Positions 16,599 to 26,284 of a stretch of 64,000 nt of DNA are shown here, piece by piece. Each line of letters starts with the position of its first letter. Position 1 is the stretch's first letter. This DNA is from Cobetia sp. cqz5-12 (GTDB lineage: Bacteria; Pseudomonadota; Gammaproteobacteria; Pseudomonadales; Halomonadaceae). The position numbers and the translations under genes were made by a program. The stretch is from contig NZ_CP044522.1 in assembly GCF_016495405.1 (NCBI RefSeq), positions 1,674,001 through 1,738,000 on the forward strand. Reading direction: 5' to 3'. The notes under the pieces are model-generated. The model had not been told where the DNA came from, made no database searches, and saw only the letters and a list, made by a program, of their open reading frames with translations.

Positions 16599-16715
16599 GG
16601 AGATCGAGTGTCCTTGTGTGGTGTCGGGAAAACGAGGCGTTCAATCGCCAGCGAAAGACATGCGTTGCATGAATGCGGATCTATATGAGTTTCGTTGATG
16701 TTTTGATGCAGGAAA

Positions 16716-16738
16716 AGGCGGAGGTAACCCCTCCGCCT
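16716..16738 (-). terminator. Terminator after tmm copy 1
   Basis: GGCGGAGG, loop, CCTCCGCC, with TTTT following on the minus strand. It ends the monooxygenase transcript before the SMR genes. Confidence 0.8.
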
Positions 16739-16851
16739 GTTGTCCCTCCACCTGCTGCCAGCAAGTCGTTGGTGCAGCCTCGTCTGACTCGCGTCCCTGT
16801 GAACAGAAGCTCTAGTGAACACAAGCTCTAGTGAACAGTGATAAGAACGCG

Positions 16852-18261
16852 TCAGGAGGCCAGCGGCGTGGTCGTCGCCTGAGTCGCTGACTCCTCGTCG
16901 AGTGGCGTCTCGGCCTCGACCGGCTGGGCCAGATAGGCTTCCAGCGAATCATCCATCGCCTCAAGCCACGGCGTGTGATGCCTGGGCGCCTGGGTGCCGG
17001 TCATCAAGGAGCGATAGCCGTGGTCGCGGAAGGTCATGATGTTCTCGTGCTTGTGATGCTCCCACTCGAGGAAGGTGCGATTCACGCCATCGATATCGAA
17101 GCTTGGGTAGTCGGTCTCGCTGATCAGCGATTTTACGTAGTCCCCCTGGAAGACGATCATCGCCTCGTCGCTATCCAGCGTTTCCTCACGCTCGCGCCAC
17201 GCCTGGCTATCGGCTTGCATCGCTGCTTTCGCCGGCAGTGTCTGAGTGCCGAGAATCGCATCGCGTACCCACCAGGCCTGGGCATCGAACATGTTGAAGG
17301 TGTACCACTGGTCCTGCATGCCGAGGTAGAAGAGGCGCGGGTTCTCTTCCCACACCACGCCCTTGTAGAGCCCCAGCGGCCACATGCGGTTCTGGGTCTT
17401 GAGGCGCAGTGACTCCTCGAGGAACGGGAAATGATGCAGGTAGCCGGTGCACAGGATGATGGCATCGACTCGCTTGTGGCTGCCGTCACTGAAATAGGCG
17501 GTATCACGATCGACCTTCACCAGTAGCGGTTTTTCCTCCCAGTTATCCGGCCACTTGAAGCCCATCGGCGCGGTGCGATAGCTGGTGGTGATGCTACGCG
17601 CACCGTACTTGTAGCATTGGGAGCCTATGTCTTCGGCGGAATAGCTGCTGCCGAGCAACAGCAGATCCTTGCCCTTGAATTCCAGTGCATCGCGGAAGTC
17701 ATGCGCATGCAGAATGCGGCCATTGAAGCTCGAGAATCCGGGGAATTCCGGCACATTGGGTGTCGAGAAATGTCCGGAGGCCACGATGACGTGGTCGAAC
17801 TCTTCGCTGGTCACCAGATCGAGCGACTGATCATGCACACTGACCGTGAATTGCTGGCTGGCATCATCGAAGGTGACCTGGCGCACCGGGCAGCCGAAGC
17901 GGATGTACTTGCGCACGCCGGCCTTCTCGACACGTCCCTTGATGTAGTCGAACAGCACGGCGCGCGGCGGATAGGAGGCGATAGGGCGCCCGAAATGTTC
18001 TTCAAAGGAGTAGTCGGCGAACTCGAGACACTCCTTGGGACCGTTCGACCACAGGTAGCGATACATGCTGCCGTGAACCGGCTCGCCGTGGGCATCCAGC
18101 CCGGTGCGCCAGCTGTAATTCCACAGACCACCCCAGTCATCCTGCTTCTCGTAACAGACAATCTCGGGAATCTCGATGCCCTTGTCGGCGGCGGATTGAA
18201 AGGCACGTAACTGAGCCAGGCCACTGGGTCCTGCACCGATGATCGCGATACGTTGGGTCAT
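16852..18261 (-). CDS. tmm: Trimethylamine monooxygenase, copy 1
   Basis: A flavin-containing monooxygenase that oxidises trimethylamine to TMAO with NADPH and O2, in the cytoplasm. It has 469 residues with the FAD fingerprint [11 protein letters not shown] at 8-18, the bacterial Tmm block [20 protein letters not shown], the FMO signature [13 protein letters not shown] and the NADPH site [11 protein letters not shown] site of AGGAAGG precedes the ATG. The TMAO demethylase and ammonium transporter nearby support the assignment. A second, very similar copy lies 10 kb away; here the stretch around residues 140-155 and the C-terminal tail differ most. It is on the same strand as the two-component genes but separated from them by 171 bp. 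Confidence 0.92.
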   Translation of the reverse strand: MTQRIAIIGAGPSGLAQLRAFQSAADKGIEIPEIVCYEKQDDWGGLWNYSWRTGLDAHGEPVHGSMYRYLWSNGPKECLEFADYSFEEHFGRPIASYPPRAVLFDYIKGRVEKAGVRKYIRFGCPVRQVTFDDASQQFTVSVHDQSLDLVTSEEFDHVIVASGHFSTPNVPEFPGFSSFNGRILHAHDFRDALEFKGKDLLLLGSSYSAEDIGSQCYKYGARSITTSYRTAPMGFKWPDNWEEKPLLVKVDRDTAYFSDGSHKRVDAIILCTGYLHHFPFLEESLRLKTQNRMWPLGLYKGVVWEENPRLFYLGMQDQWYTFNMFDAQAWWVRDAILGTQTLPAKAAMQADSQAWREREETLDSDEAMIVFQGDYVKSLISETDYPSFDIDGVNRTFLEWEHHKHENIMTFRDHGYRSLMTGTQAPRHHTPWLEAMDDSLEAYLAQPVEAETPLDEESATQATTTPLAS

Positions 18262-18432
18262 GGATACCTTCCTGTTCTTGTTGTGTCTTCATGCGTTATC
18301 CGGGGCTTCAGGACGTGATGACGTCGTGAAACGCTGACAACGAAACAGGCTAGCGAGATGTGGTCCGGCTGCACATTGCTCGGAAAGGGTAGCCATAAAG
18401 GGGTATGCGATATCGATACCATGCCCTGCGGA

Positions 18433-19299
18433 TCATGCAGCATCCTCTGCCAGGCCCGAGGTGTCGACGGCGAAGATGATGCCTTCCACGGCCAGCGGTG
18501 TGCCGTCAGGTGAATAGATGCCATGGCCCTTTTCCTGTACCTGGATCACGTCGCCGTCGCGATGGTGAATGCGGTAGGCGAGGGTGAAGGGGGTGCGGGC
18601 CTCTAGGGCTGACTGCACCTGCTCCCACACGCGATCAGCATCTTCGGGATGGATCATCTCCCCGTAGGTGAGGGAGGGATGATCGAGCAGTTGCTGGGGG
18701 CTGAGGCCGGTGATGGCCAGGCAGCCGTCACTGATGTACTCCATCGACCAGTGGCGGTTGTTGCGCGCGCGATAGACCATTGCGGGCAGCCCCTTGATCA
18801 GCCGTGTCAGGCTGCGCAGGTTGGCGGCGTCGATCTGCTCCTGCTGCACGCGCTCGCTGATGTCATGCACAGTGAGCGTGGCGGGCCAGGGCGATGCCAG
18901 CGAAAGTGACTGGCTGCGTACTTCACACCAGCGATAGTGATGGTCTGCCCCCATGATGCGCAATCGCCAGCAGTCGGGGCGTTCGCGGCGTGAGACGTGG
19001 CGGGCGAGCATGTCCCAGCGCGATTGATCCGCGGGGTGCAATGCTTCCCGCAAGCGCTGCGCTGCCGTGCCGTGTCCCTGCGCCCGAGGGGCGGTTGGCG
19101 TGTCTTCTCGTGGGCCATCCGCTTCGTGTCCGCTCAGGGCCTGCCAGCCGCGCGAGGCATACAGCAGGGTACTGTCGGCATCCACTACCAGCACGGCATC
19201 ACTCAGGCCATCGAGAATTGCCTGTGCGCTGAAGGGCGAGGCAGTCGATGCGGTCGAGGCAATCGAGGCGGAGGCGAACTGTTCAAGAAAGCGCATCAT
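18433..19299 (-). CDS. Tandem PAS-domain protein without output domain
   Basis: A 288-residue cytoplasmic protein with two PAS domains. The first starts near AILDGLSDAVLVVDADSTLL (28-150); the second, at about 170-280, ends in a PAC motif (YRIHHRDGDVIQVQEKGHG). Nothing that could be a kinase, cyclase or DNA-binding domain follows. The ATG overlaps the response regulator stop by 4 bp (ATGA), so it is made with the two-component pair and may feed a signal into the histidine kinase, which has no PAS domain. The ligand is unknown. Confidence 0.85.
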   Translation of the reverse strand: MMRFLEQFASASIASTASTASPFSAQAILDGLSDAVLVVDADSTLLYASRGWQALSGHEADGPREDTPTAPRAQGHGTAAQRLREALHPADQSRWDMLARHVSRRERPDCWRLRIMGADHHYRWCEVRSQSLSLASPWPATLTVHDISERVQQEQIDAANLRSLTRLIKGLPAMVYRARNNRHWSMEYISDGCLAITGLSPQQLLDHPSLTYGEMIHPEDADRVWEQVQSALEARTPFTLAYRIHHRDGDVIQVQEKGHGIYSPDGTPLAVEGIIFAVDTSGLAEDAA

Positions 19300-20225
19300 C
19301 GCAGGCTCTCCTTTTCGGGCCGTGTCATGGCCTCCTTGGCGCTTGTCGCGTCCTTGGGGGGCGCTCGGCTGGCATCACTCGCTGGCGTCAGCGGGTGGGC
19401 GTAGACCCAGGCGGCCAGCTCCAGTCGTGAATGCAGGTTCAGCTTGCGCAGCAGATTCTTGACGTAGACCTTCACCGTGCTGTCACTGATGCCCAGTTCG
19501 CGGGCAATCAACTTGTTGCTGAGGCCGCGCCCGATCCATTTGAGGGTATCGCGTTCACGCTCGGTCAGGCCTTCGTACCAGTCAGCTGTCGTGGGCCAGT
19601 CAGTTGTCGTGGGTCGGTCGAGTGCGGGGGCCCCGTCGGGCGTGGAGCCAGCAGGGACATTCGCCGCGGCGGGCAGCGCCTCGGCCTGCTTCCGCTCCTG
19701 CTCCCGCTCCTGTTTATGCGTTTGTGCTTGCGAGTGTTGTTCACGCTGGCGGTGATCCTGCTGCAGGCGTCTGGCCAGCAGCAGCAAGGTCTCTTCTTCC
19801 AGCCCCAGCTTGCCGTCGACCACGGCCTGTAGGCGCTCGAGTATGCGTTCGGGGTCGGTGTCCTTCATCAGGTAGCCATCCGCCCCTTGCTGGATGGCAT
19901 CCAGCAGGTGGCGGCTGTCGTCGGATGCGGTCAGCAGCACAACCTTGAGAGCGGCATCACGCTGCTTGAGATGGCGCATCAGGGTTAGGCCATCAAGCTG
20001 CGGCATCTGCCAGTCGACGATCACCAGCTCCGGGGAGAGGGTGGGCAGGGCATCAAGCAGGTCGGTGCCGTCATCGAAGTCGGCCACGACCTCGAACAGG
20101 TCACCTTCACTCAAAAGCTCGGCAAGCCCGCGCCGAAACAGCGGGTGGTCGTCGACGAGCACGACTCTGGTCGGGGGTGTCGAGGGCATCTGGTGTGTCG
20201 AGGATGACTGGCGAGTCACGGTCAT
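19296..20225 (-). CDS. NarL/FixJ-type response regulator with a long linker
   Basis: A 309-residue response regulator. The receiver domain is at 18-140: acidic pair in LVDDHP, phospho-Asp71 in VIVDWQMP, Thr99 and Lys121. The LuxR-type HTH is at 218-275 (LTERERDTLKWIGRGLSNKL, ISDSTVKVYVKNLLRKL). Between them lies a linker of about 60 residues, first Gln/Glu/Arg-rich and probably helical, then Pro/Ala/Thr-rich; the family normally has about 20. It overlaps the kinase gene by 4 bp. Likely target: tmm, tdm or both, by position only. Confidence 0.9.
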   Translation of the reverse strand: MTVTRQSSSTHQMPSTPPTRVVLVDDHPLFRRGLAELLSEGDLFEVVADFDDGTDLLDALPTLSPELVIVDWQMPQLDGLTLMRHLKQRDAALKVVLLTASDDSRHLLDAIQQGADGYLMKDTDPERILERLQAVVDGKLGLEEETLLLLARRLQQDHRQREQHSQAQTHKQEREQERKQAEALPAAANVPAGSTPDGAPALDRPTTTDWPTTADWYEGLTERERDTLKWIGRGLSNKLIARELGISDSTVKVYVKNLLRKLNLHSRLELAAWVYAHPLTPASDASRAPPKDATSAKEAMTRPEKESLR

Positions 20226-21526
20226 GTGTCGCGGCGCTCCCAGCTCAGTGTCATGCGGGTACCGCCCTGGCGGGGTTGGGTAATGGCGAAGTCGGCTCCG
20301 ATTTGGTGTGCGCGATCCTGCATGATGCCCAGTCCGAAATGGGCGGGGGCGATGTCAGCAGGGTCAAAGCCGCAGCCGTTGTCCTCGACGGTCAGCAACA
20401 CTCGCGCCGCCGGTGGATGCCCAGAGGATTGGTAGAGCAATTGCAGGCGCAGGTGGGTGGCTTGGGCATGGCGCACGCTGTTGGTCATCGCTTCGCGCAC
20501 GATGAACATCACCTGCAGGGCCTGGGCATCGGGGAGGTGCAGCGACTGGATGCGGTTGTCGAGCTCGAACACCATCCCCGAGCGTGTCTCGAATTCCTCG
20601 ATCAAGTTGTCCAGCACACAGGCCAGCGGCGCGTCTCCCCAGGTGGCGTGCGCACCGTTGATCAGTTCCCGGGTCTGGCGGAAGGCGCGCCGGGCCTGGG
20701 TATGCACGTCCTCGGCCAGTGCCTGCACGTCCTGTGGCGCATGACGAGCGGCGCGAGTCAGGCGTGCGCTCTGCATCTGCAGATAACTCAATTCCTGGGC
20801 GAGGGTGTCGTGCAGCTCCGCGGCCAGATGTCGGCGTTCGTTCTTCAGTGCCTGCGCCACCGCTGATTTCGTGTCTTCGGCATGACGCGCCTGTTGCTGC
20901 TGATGCAGTGCCAGGCCACGGCTCAGGGTATTGATGACGACGTTCGCCAGCCCTGATTCGATGACTGCGGCTGTCGGCTCTCCAAGCCACAACCAGTCAT
21001 CGCTCGTCTCCCCTCTGCCCGTCTCCCCTCTATCAGTGTCGTCCGTGAGGGCGATCAGCACGCCACCTGGCGTGCCGTCCATGTCAGACACCTGCTGTCG
21101 GGCGCCGGGATCGCGACCGATATCCCTGACGACTTCCTGCAATCTCTCACGCGTAGCGACTGGCAGGGCGAGGCCAATAGGGGAAATCACCTCATGGGTC
21201 GCCAGACCGAGGGCGCGATGCACGACACAGAGTTCGCCAGTCGCGAAGTGAGCCGCACCGCTGTCAAGACAGCCGTTCAGCATGTCCAGCAGCTCTCTCA
21301 GCACGGATGGCAACGCCTCCTTGAGGTCAGCGCAGGTAGCGATGTGCAAGGTAATGGCATCGAGGTGGTGCGTGTCACGCGGAGCAGACGGCGGGATGGC
21401 AGCAGGATGAACGGGAGGCTCGGCACCGGCGGGACAGGCTCGTGCGCGCTGGGCTTCAAGGCGATGGGCTATCCCTTGCAATGCAGGTGCCTTGCCTGCC
21501 TTCGATGCGCCGAGACTGAGTGCCAT
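20222..21526 (-). CDS. Soluble NarX-type sensor histidine kinase
   Basis: A 434-residue kinase without membrane segments. Residues 55-200 resemble a GAF-like sensor. A HisKA_3 domain follows with phospho-His239 in RRHLAAELHDTLAQELSYLQ. The ATPase domain carries REAMTNSVRHAQ (N box), VEDNGCGFD (D box) and FGLGIMQDRA (G box). AGAGGAAC precedes the ATG. It is transcribed with the response regulator and PAS gene and divergent from tdm, so it should sense a cytoplasmic signal, perhaps an amine or nitrogen cue. Confidence 0.9.
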   Translation of the reverse strand: MALSLGASKAGKAPALQGIAHRLEAQRARACPAGAEPPVHPAAIPPSAPRDTHHLDAITLHIATCADLKEALPSVLRELLDMLNGCLDSGAAHFATGELCVVHRALGLATHEVISPIGLALPVATRERLQEVVRDIGRDPGARQQVSDMDGTPGGVLIALTDDTDRGETGRGETSDDWLWLGEPTAAVIESGLANVVINTLSRGLALHQQQQARHAEDTKSAVAQALKNERRHLAAELHDTLAQELSYLQMQSARLTRAARHAPQDVQALAEDVHTQARRAFRQTRELINGAHATWGDAPLACVLDNLIEEFETRSGMVFELDNRIQSLHLPDAQALQVMFIVREAMTNSVRHAQATHLRLQLLYQSSGHPPAARVLLTVEDNGCGFDPADIAPAHFGLGIMQDRAHQIGADFAITQPRQGGTRMTLSWERRDT

Positions 21527-21800
21527 GCGAGTTCCTCTGTCGTTTCGCCGCCCCTGCGGCGCGCCCTGATTCGAGTGTCACACCAGCAAGCTTCATGCCA
21601 GTGAACGGCTTACCCCTTCATGGGTACCTCTCTTGATGGATTGTCGGCGCCTCTACTGTGAGTAAATTTAATTAACCATGAAGAACGTGGTGCGTCACAG
21701 AAGGGGGCATGCACCATCCAGGTACATCGGGGAGCTGCTTCGCCCCATCACGTGTGCAACGCCGAACCCACTTGCCATGACAACAAGAGGTATCACCACG

Positions 21801-24200
21801 ATGGAGCTTGCAGTCGAGATACCCGCTGCCACGCCGTGCCAGCCGTATCGTTACCGAATACCCGGGCTGGATGCGCTGGCGCTGGAGCTGTCGCCGGGAG
21901 ACAGCGTGCAGGTGTCATCTGCCGATGGGGCCCAGGCCTGCGAGTGGCTGCTATTGCCGCCAGGGGGGCGGGAGGGACAGAACAGTGAGGCTGGAGAAGC
22001 AGACGCTGGAAAGGCTGCAGATACCGTCGATGCAGTGACACTCGCGCGCTACGCCAGCATTACCTGTCTGGAAGAACATGCCTTTGCCAGCCAGCCACAA
22101 GGGGGAGAAGAGGGTGGGGCCGAGCAGGCACGAAGCCCGTTCACCCAGCAGCGTCTGGCAGCGCTGGGAGTCGCGCAGGTGCCATTGTCGCAGTGGCAGA
22201 GCCTGTCAGCCGCCGGGTTGCCGGCCGAGATTCGCTGGCCGCGTGAAGCGCCAGCCGCGCGCCTGATTCTGCTGGCCCCCGGCAATGATATGTTGCTAGA
22301 TGGCAAGCATCTGGCCACTGAGCTTGAGGTCGCGCACTTCTGCGAGGGGCTGGTGGGGCAGGAGCAGCTGCCAGTGCCATTGGCGCCGATCAAGCAGGAG
22401 GTCAGGGTCTCGTCAGGCACGGCTCAGGTCTATGAGGTCAAGCAGGGCGAGTGGATCCAGATCATCGATGTCGCCGGTCGTCAGTGTTCTGACTTCGTGG
22501 CCTTCGATGCCAATGCCTGGGCACAGGGCGAGGAGCTGGGACTGGATGGCGGTGCCACGCGCAGCCTGTCCGGCCACTGCATGCCAAATCCGGGGCTTTA
22601 TTCAGTGTTCTTCGATCAGCACATGCACCCGATGCTGGAGGTGGTACAGGACACGGTGGGCCGCCATGACAGCTTCATGCTTGCCTGTTCGCCGCAGTAT
22701 TACGAGCACCACGGCTACTTCGGCCACGATAGCTGCACGATCAACTTCAACAACGCCCTGTCCGCGTCTCACGGCATCCGACAGCGCGCCAGCTGGCCGG
22801 CGATCAACTTCTTCTTCAATGCCTATGTCGAGCCCTGCGGCACCCTGGCGGTGGATGAGCCCTGGTCGCGTCCCGGTGACTATGTGCTGCTGCGCGCCGA
22901 CCGTGACCTCATCTGTGCCTCATCGGCCTGCCCGGACGACATCGATGCCGCCAATGGCTGGGTGCCGACCGATATCCATGTGCGTATCTACGCCGCTGAA
23001 CATGACTTCCCCCGCGGTATCGCCTATCGCAACCGGCCCGAGGAATTGCCGCGCATGACACTGCCCACCGCCTTTCACCCCTGCACGTCCGCCTTGACCA
23101 AGCAGTTCATCGATTACCACGGCTACTGGCTGGCCACCCATTACGAAGGGTGGGGCGCGCGGGCCGAGTATCTGGCCTGCCGCGAGCGGGTCGCGATGAT
23201 GGACCTTTCGGCACTGCGCAAGTTCGAGGTCGCCGGACCGGACGCCGAACGCCTGTTGCAATATGCACTGACCCGCAACGTGCGACGGCTTTCCATTGGT
23301 GAGGTGGTGTACTCGGCCATGTGTCAGGAAACCGGCGGCATGCTCGATGACGGTACCCTGTTCCGCATGGGCGAGCAGACCTTCCGCTGGATCTGTGGTG
23401 ATCCGGCCAGCGGCCAGTGGCTCAGGGACCTTGCCCAGCGCCAGGGCTATCGCGTCACGGTGCGTGATTCCACCCATCAGCTGCACAACATCGCCTTGCA
23501 GGGGCCGAAGAGTCGTGAGGTGCTGGCGCCGTTGATCTGGAACGCGCGTACCCAGCCGGACGTCGAAGGTCTGGGCTGGTTCCGCTTCATGATCGGTCGT
23601 CTGTCGGGCCCGGATGGCATCCCGCTGATGGTGTCGCGTACCGGCTATACCGGTGAGCTCGGCTATGAAGTCTGGTGTCATCCCAAGGACGCCCCATCCG
23701 TGTGGGAGGCGATCTGGGCGGCGGGTGAGCCTCATGGCATCGCGCCACTGGGACTGGATGCCCTCGACATGCTGAGAATCGAGGCGGGGTTGATCTTCGC
23801 CGGCCATGAATTCTGCCCGCAGACTTCCCCCTATGAGGCGGGCATCGGCTTCACCGTGCCGATGAAGAGCAAGGAGGATGACTTCGTCGGGCGGGCAGCG
23901 CTGCAACGCGAGACGCCGGAATCACGGCATCGTGTGATGGGCCTGAAGGTGGCCAGCAGCGAGCTGGTCAGCCATGGCGATCTCGTCTATCACGGCCGCT
24001 ATCCGGTGGGCGTGGTGACCAGTGCCACCCAGTCGCCGCTGCTCGGTCGCTCCATCGCGATGTGTCGCCTGGCGCCGGACTTCGCAAGCCCGGGTACCCA
24101 GCTCGAGATCGGCCAGCTGGATGGCCATCAGAAGCGCCTCGCCGCAGAGGTGGTGACATTGCCCTTCCATGACCCTGAGCGCCTCAAGGTGCGTAGCTGA
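21801..24200 (+). CDS. tdm: TMAO demethylase (DUF1989-GcvT fusion)
   Basis: Converts TMAO to dimethylamine and formaldehyde. About 799 residues. The DUF1989 catalytic domain is at about 200-390 (DVAGRQCSDFVAFD, DTVGRHDSFMLACSP, GHDSCTINFNNAL), and a GcvT-type tetrahydrofolate domain is at about 430-790 (GWGARAEYLACRERVAMMDL, VSRTGYTGELGYEVWCHP). The folate domain is thought to capture the formaldehyde. The first 190 residues hold a weaker DUF1989-like stretch with a low-complexity insert. The start MELAVEIP is chosen because AGAGG lies 10 bases upstream; the two earlier in-frame Mets lack a site. Context (two tmm genes, amt) matches known Tmm-Tdm clusters. Confidence 0.9.
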   Translation: MELAVEIPAATPCQPYRYRIPGLDALALELSPGDSVQVSSADGAQACEWLLLPPGGREGQNSEAGEADAGKAADTVDAVTLARYASITCLEEHAFASQPQGGEEGGAEQARSPFTQQRLAALGVAQVPLSQWQSLSAAGLPAEIRWPREAPAARLILLAPGNDMLLDGKHLATELEVAHFCEGLVGQEQLPVPLAPIKQEVRVSSGTAQVYEVKQGEWIQIIDVAGRQCSDFVAFDANAWAQGEELGLDGGATRSLSGHCMPNPGLYSVFFDQHMHPMLEVVQDTVGRHDSFMLACSPQYYEHHGYFGHDSCTINFNNALSASHGIRQRASWPAINFFFNAYVEPCGTLAVDEPWSRPGDYVLLRADRDLICASSACPDDIDAANGWVPTDIHVRIYAAEHDFPRGIAYRNRPEELPRMTLPTAFHPCTSALTKQFIDYHGYWLATHYEGWGARAEYLACRERVAMMDLSALRKFEVAGPDAERLLQYALTRNVRRLSIGEVVYSAMCQETGGMLDDGTLFRMGEQTFRWICGDPASGQWLRDLAQRQGYRVTVRDSTHQLHNIALQGPKSREVLAPLIWNARTQPDVEGLGWFRFMIGRLSGPDGIPLMVSRTGYTGELGYEVWCHPKDAPSVWEAIWAAGEPHGIAPLGLDALDMLRIEAGLIFAGHEFCPQTSPYEAGIGFTVPMKSKEDDFVGRAALQRETPESRHRVMGLKVASSELVSHGDLVYHGRYPVGVVTSATQSPLLGRSIAMCRLAPDFASPGTQLEIGQLDGHQKRLAAEVVTLPFHDPERLKVRS

Positions 24201-24245
24201 TCCTGCTGTAATGAGGGGGAGCATGAGAGAGGAGTCGCGAGCAAC

Positions 24246-24305
24246 GACTTGCGTATATGCAGCGCCCTGCAAGTCATCTCTCGGTGCATGCCGTGACCGG
24301 CATGC
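24246..24305. promoter_or_regulatory. Two inverted repeats upstream of the amt promoter
   Basis: GACTTGC...GCAAGTC (24246-24275, 16-base spacer) and GCATGCCG-TGAC-CGGCATGC (24286-24305, perfect). The second lies about 160 bp ahead of the predicted sigma-54 start, a usual distance for an enhancer-binding protein, though it could also act as a weak terminator for tdm. No T-run follows. Confidence 0.4.
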
Positions 24306-24430
24306 CTCAATAATGCCCATCCTCCTCGCAGGGAAGGCTTCAGGGGCTTCATATCTGAAGAGGAGTTCTCGGTTCCAAGAATAATTCAGTGAAAACAGAG
24401 AGTTGCTGAGGGTGGTCAATTTTGATCATC

Positions 24431-24446
24431 TGGCATGTCGCTTGCT
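24431..24446 (+). promoter_or_regulatory. Sigma-54 (-24/-12) promoter of the ammonium transporter gene
   Basis: TGGCATGTCGCTTGCT matches the consensus TGGCAC-N5-TTGCW, with the invariant GG and GC exactly ten bases apart. It lies about 107 bp before the ATG of the amt gene. It implies control by nitrogen limitation through RpoN and an NtrC-like activator. Confidence 0.82.
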
Positions 24447-24552
24447 TTATCCAGCAGGTCCCCTTGAAAAACAACAACAACCCCCGGACGGGCAGTGTCG
24501 CTTGCACAGTGAAGCGCGCTGATCCACAGGCTCCGGTAAAGGAGAAAAGACG

Positions 24553-25911
24553 ATGGATGAAAAGACGTTGCAAAGCATATTGGATATGCATCAGGCGATG
24601 AACATCGAGGTGTTCTATTGGTGGTGTACCGCCATCATGTTCCTGATCCATGCAGGCTTTCTGGCCTACGAGATAGGTGCCTCCCGTTCCAAGAATGCCT
24701 TGGCATCCGGCATGAAGAACGTGCTGACGCTGGCCTCGATCATCCCCGCCTTCTACTTCGTGGGCTGGTGGATCTACAACGCCTTCCCCAACGGGCTGAT
24801 CCCCATCGAGGCCTCCGCCGCTCTGCCGTGGAGCGCGAGCATGCGACCCGACGCCGATGACATGGGCACCGGCATCTTTTTCGCCGCCTTTGCCCTGTTC
24901 GGAGCGACCACCGGCTCCATCCTCTCGGGGGCGGTGATCGAACGCATCCGCCTGGGGGCCTTCCTGATTCTGGCGGTGATTCTCGGCGCGGGTGTCTGGA
25001 TCATGGCGGGCGCCTGGGGCTGGCACCCGGATGGCTGGATGCTGCACAAGCTGGGCTACCACGATGTCGGCGCCGCCGGTGTGGTGCATGCCGTGGCCGG
25101 CTTCTTCGCGCTGGGCGTGCTGCTCAATCTGGGCGCGCGTATCGGCAAGTACAGTGACGATGGCAAGCCGCAGGTGATCGCGCCGCACAACATGCCGATG
25201 ACCTTGATCGGCCTGATGCTGATCATCGTCGGGTTCTTCGGCTTCCTGGGCGGCTGCATCATCTTCAATACCGGTGATATCGGCTGGACCACCATCTACG
25301 GCAACCGCACCAACCTCTCTGCCTTCGCCTTCAATACCCTGATGGGCTTCGGTGGCGGCGTGATCGGCGCCTATCTGTCCTCGCGTGACCCGTTCTGGAC
25401 CATGTCCGGTGCACTGGGCGGCATCATCACCGTCGCGGCGGGGCTGGATCTCTACAATCCGGGGCTGGCCTTCGTGCTGGCGGTCACCGGTGGCGCCCTG
25501 ATGCCGAAGATCGGCGCGCTGCTCGAGAAGCGTGGCCTGGATGACTCCGTCGGCGCCTTCGCGGTGCATGGCTTCTGCGGCTTCTACGGCGTGGTACTGG
25601 TGGGTGTCTTCGCCGCTGGCTTCCCGAATGTCGGCGAAGGCGTGCCGGACATCTCCTTCACCGGCCAGCTGACTGGCGCAGTCGTGATGGCAGTGACGGG
25701 CTTCGTGCCGGGCTGGGGTGTCGCCTACGTGCTCAAGAAGCTCAATCTGCTGCGTGTGCCGCCGCATGTCGAAGTGCTCGGACTGGATCTGTTCGAAGTC
25801 CCGGCCAAGGCCTACCCGGAGAGCATGGCAACCGAGTCATCTTCCAGTGTACCGGCTCGTTCCGGTGGGGTGGTCGCGGCGCCAATGGACAAGCGTCCGG
25901 ACATCAGCTGA
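24553..25911 (+). CDS. amtB: Ammonium transporter (Amt family)
   Basis: Inner-membrane ammonium channel of 452 residues with about 11 membrane helices. The twin pore histidines are visible in DVGAAGVVHAVAGFFALG and VGAFAVHGFCGFYG. The N-terminus has no cleavable signal but the Amt opening VFYWWCTAIMFLIHAGFLAYE. AAAGGAG precedes the ATG. It is controlled by the sigma-54 promoter upstream. No glnK is linked, unlike housekeeping amtB, and it lies between tdm and a tiny membrane protein gene. That suggests a dedicated job: recapture of ammonium released or leaked during methylamine breakdown. Confidence 0.92.
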   Translation: MDEKTLQSILDMHQAMNIEVFYWWCTAIMFLIHAGFLAYEIGASRSKNALASGMKNVLTLASIIPAFYFVGWWIYNAFPNGLIPIEASAALPWSASMRPDADDMGTGIFFAAFALFGATTGSILSGAVIERIRLGAFLILAVILGAGVWIMAGAWGWHPDGWMLHKLGYHDVGAAGVVHAVAGFFALGVLLNLGARIGKYSDDGKPQVIAPHNMPMTLIGLMLIIVGFFGFLGGCIIFNTGDIGWTTIYGNRTNLSAFAFNTLMGFGGGVIGAYLSSRDPFWTMSGALGGIITVAAGLDLYNPGLAFVLAVTGGALMPKIGALLEKRGLDDSVGAFAVHGFCGFYGVVLVGVFAAGFPNVGEGVPDISFTGQLTGAVVMAVTGFVPGWGVAYVLKKLNLLRVPPHVEVLGLDLFEVPAKAYPESMATESSSSVPARSGGVVAAPMDKRPDIS

Positions 25912-26047
25912 GCCTTGGTAGCTGAGTCCCGGCGCACCTTCTGAAGGGGCCGGTCTGTCGAGATGATGTCGAGATAAGAGCTGACTGGCCCCGTTATTGC
26001 AGTACTGGTAGAGCCAACCGATATTCGCTTTCGCAAGGAGCCTTGCA

Positions 26048-26215
26048 ATGGAAACTGTCGATACTGTGGTACACGCTGGCAACTACGCCTTCTTCTTCAG
26101 CAACTCTGGCGCCGTAGCGGTGTGCCTGCTGGTCGCCGCTGGCGTCTGCATTGCGCTGAGCGCCAACATCCTGCGTCACGAGAAAGCATCCTTCGAGAGC
26201 AAGAAGACGCCTTGA
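26048..26215 (+). CDS. Small membrane protein (55 aa) downstream of amt
   Basis: An ATG with AAGGAG eight bases upstream opens a 55-codon frame, beginning METVDTVVHAGNYAFFFSN. One transmembrane helix of about 22 residues (GAVAVCLLVAAGVCIALSAN) follows, then a charged tail ending ESKKTP. It lies 136 bp after amt, with a GC-rich potential hairpin (25946-25992) between, and ahead of a strong terminator, so it is the last gene of the amt transcript. I do not recognise a named family. The fixed position suggests a helper or regulator of the transporter; that is inference. Confidence 0.7.
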   Translation: METVDTVVHAGNYAFFFSNSGAVAVCLLVAAGVCIALSANILRHEKASFESKKTP

Positions 26216-26284
26216 CCCTCCGAGGATCACGACCCTTGCGCGGGCACTAGGTGCTTGCCAACGGTGCTTGCCAATGACACATCA

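Noticed and set aside
16599..16715. Guanidine-I or mini-ykkC (guanidine-II) riboswitch ahead of the ykkC-like gene
   Set aside because: No ACACGGCGGG block and no pair of ACGR-loop hairpins could be found.
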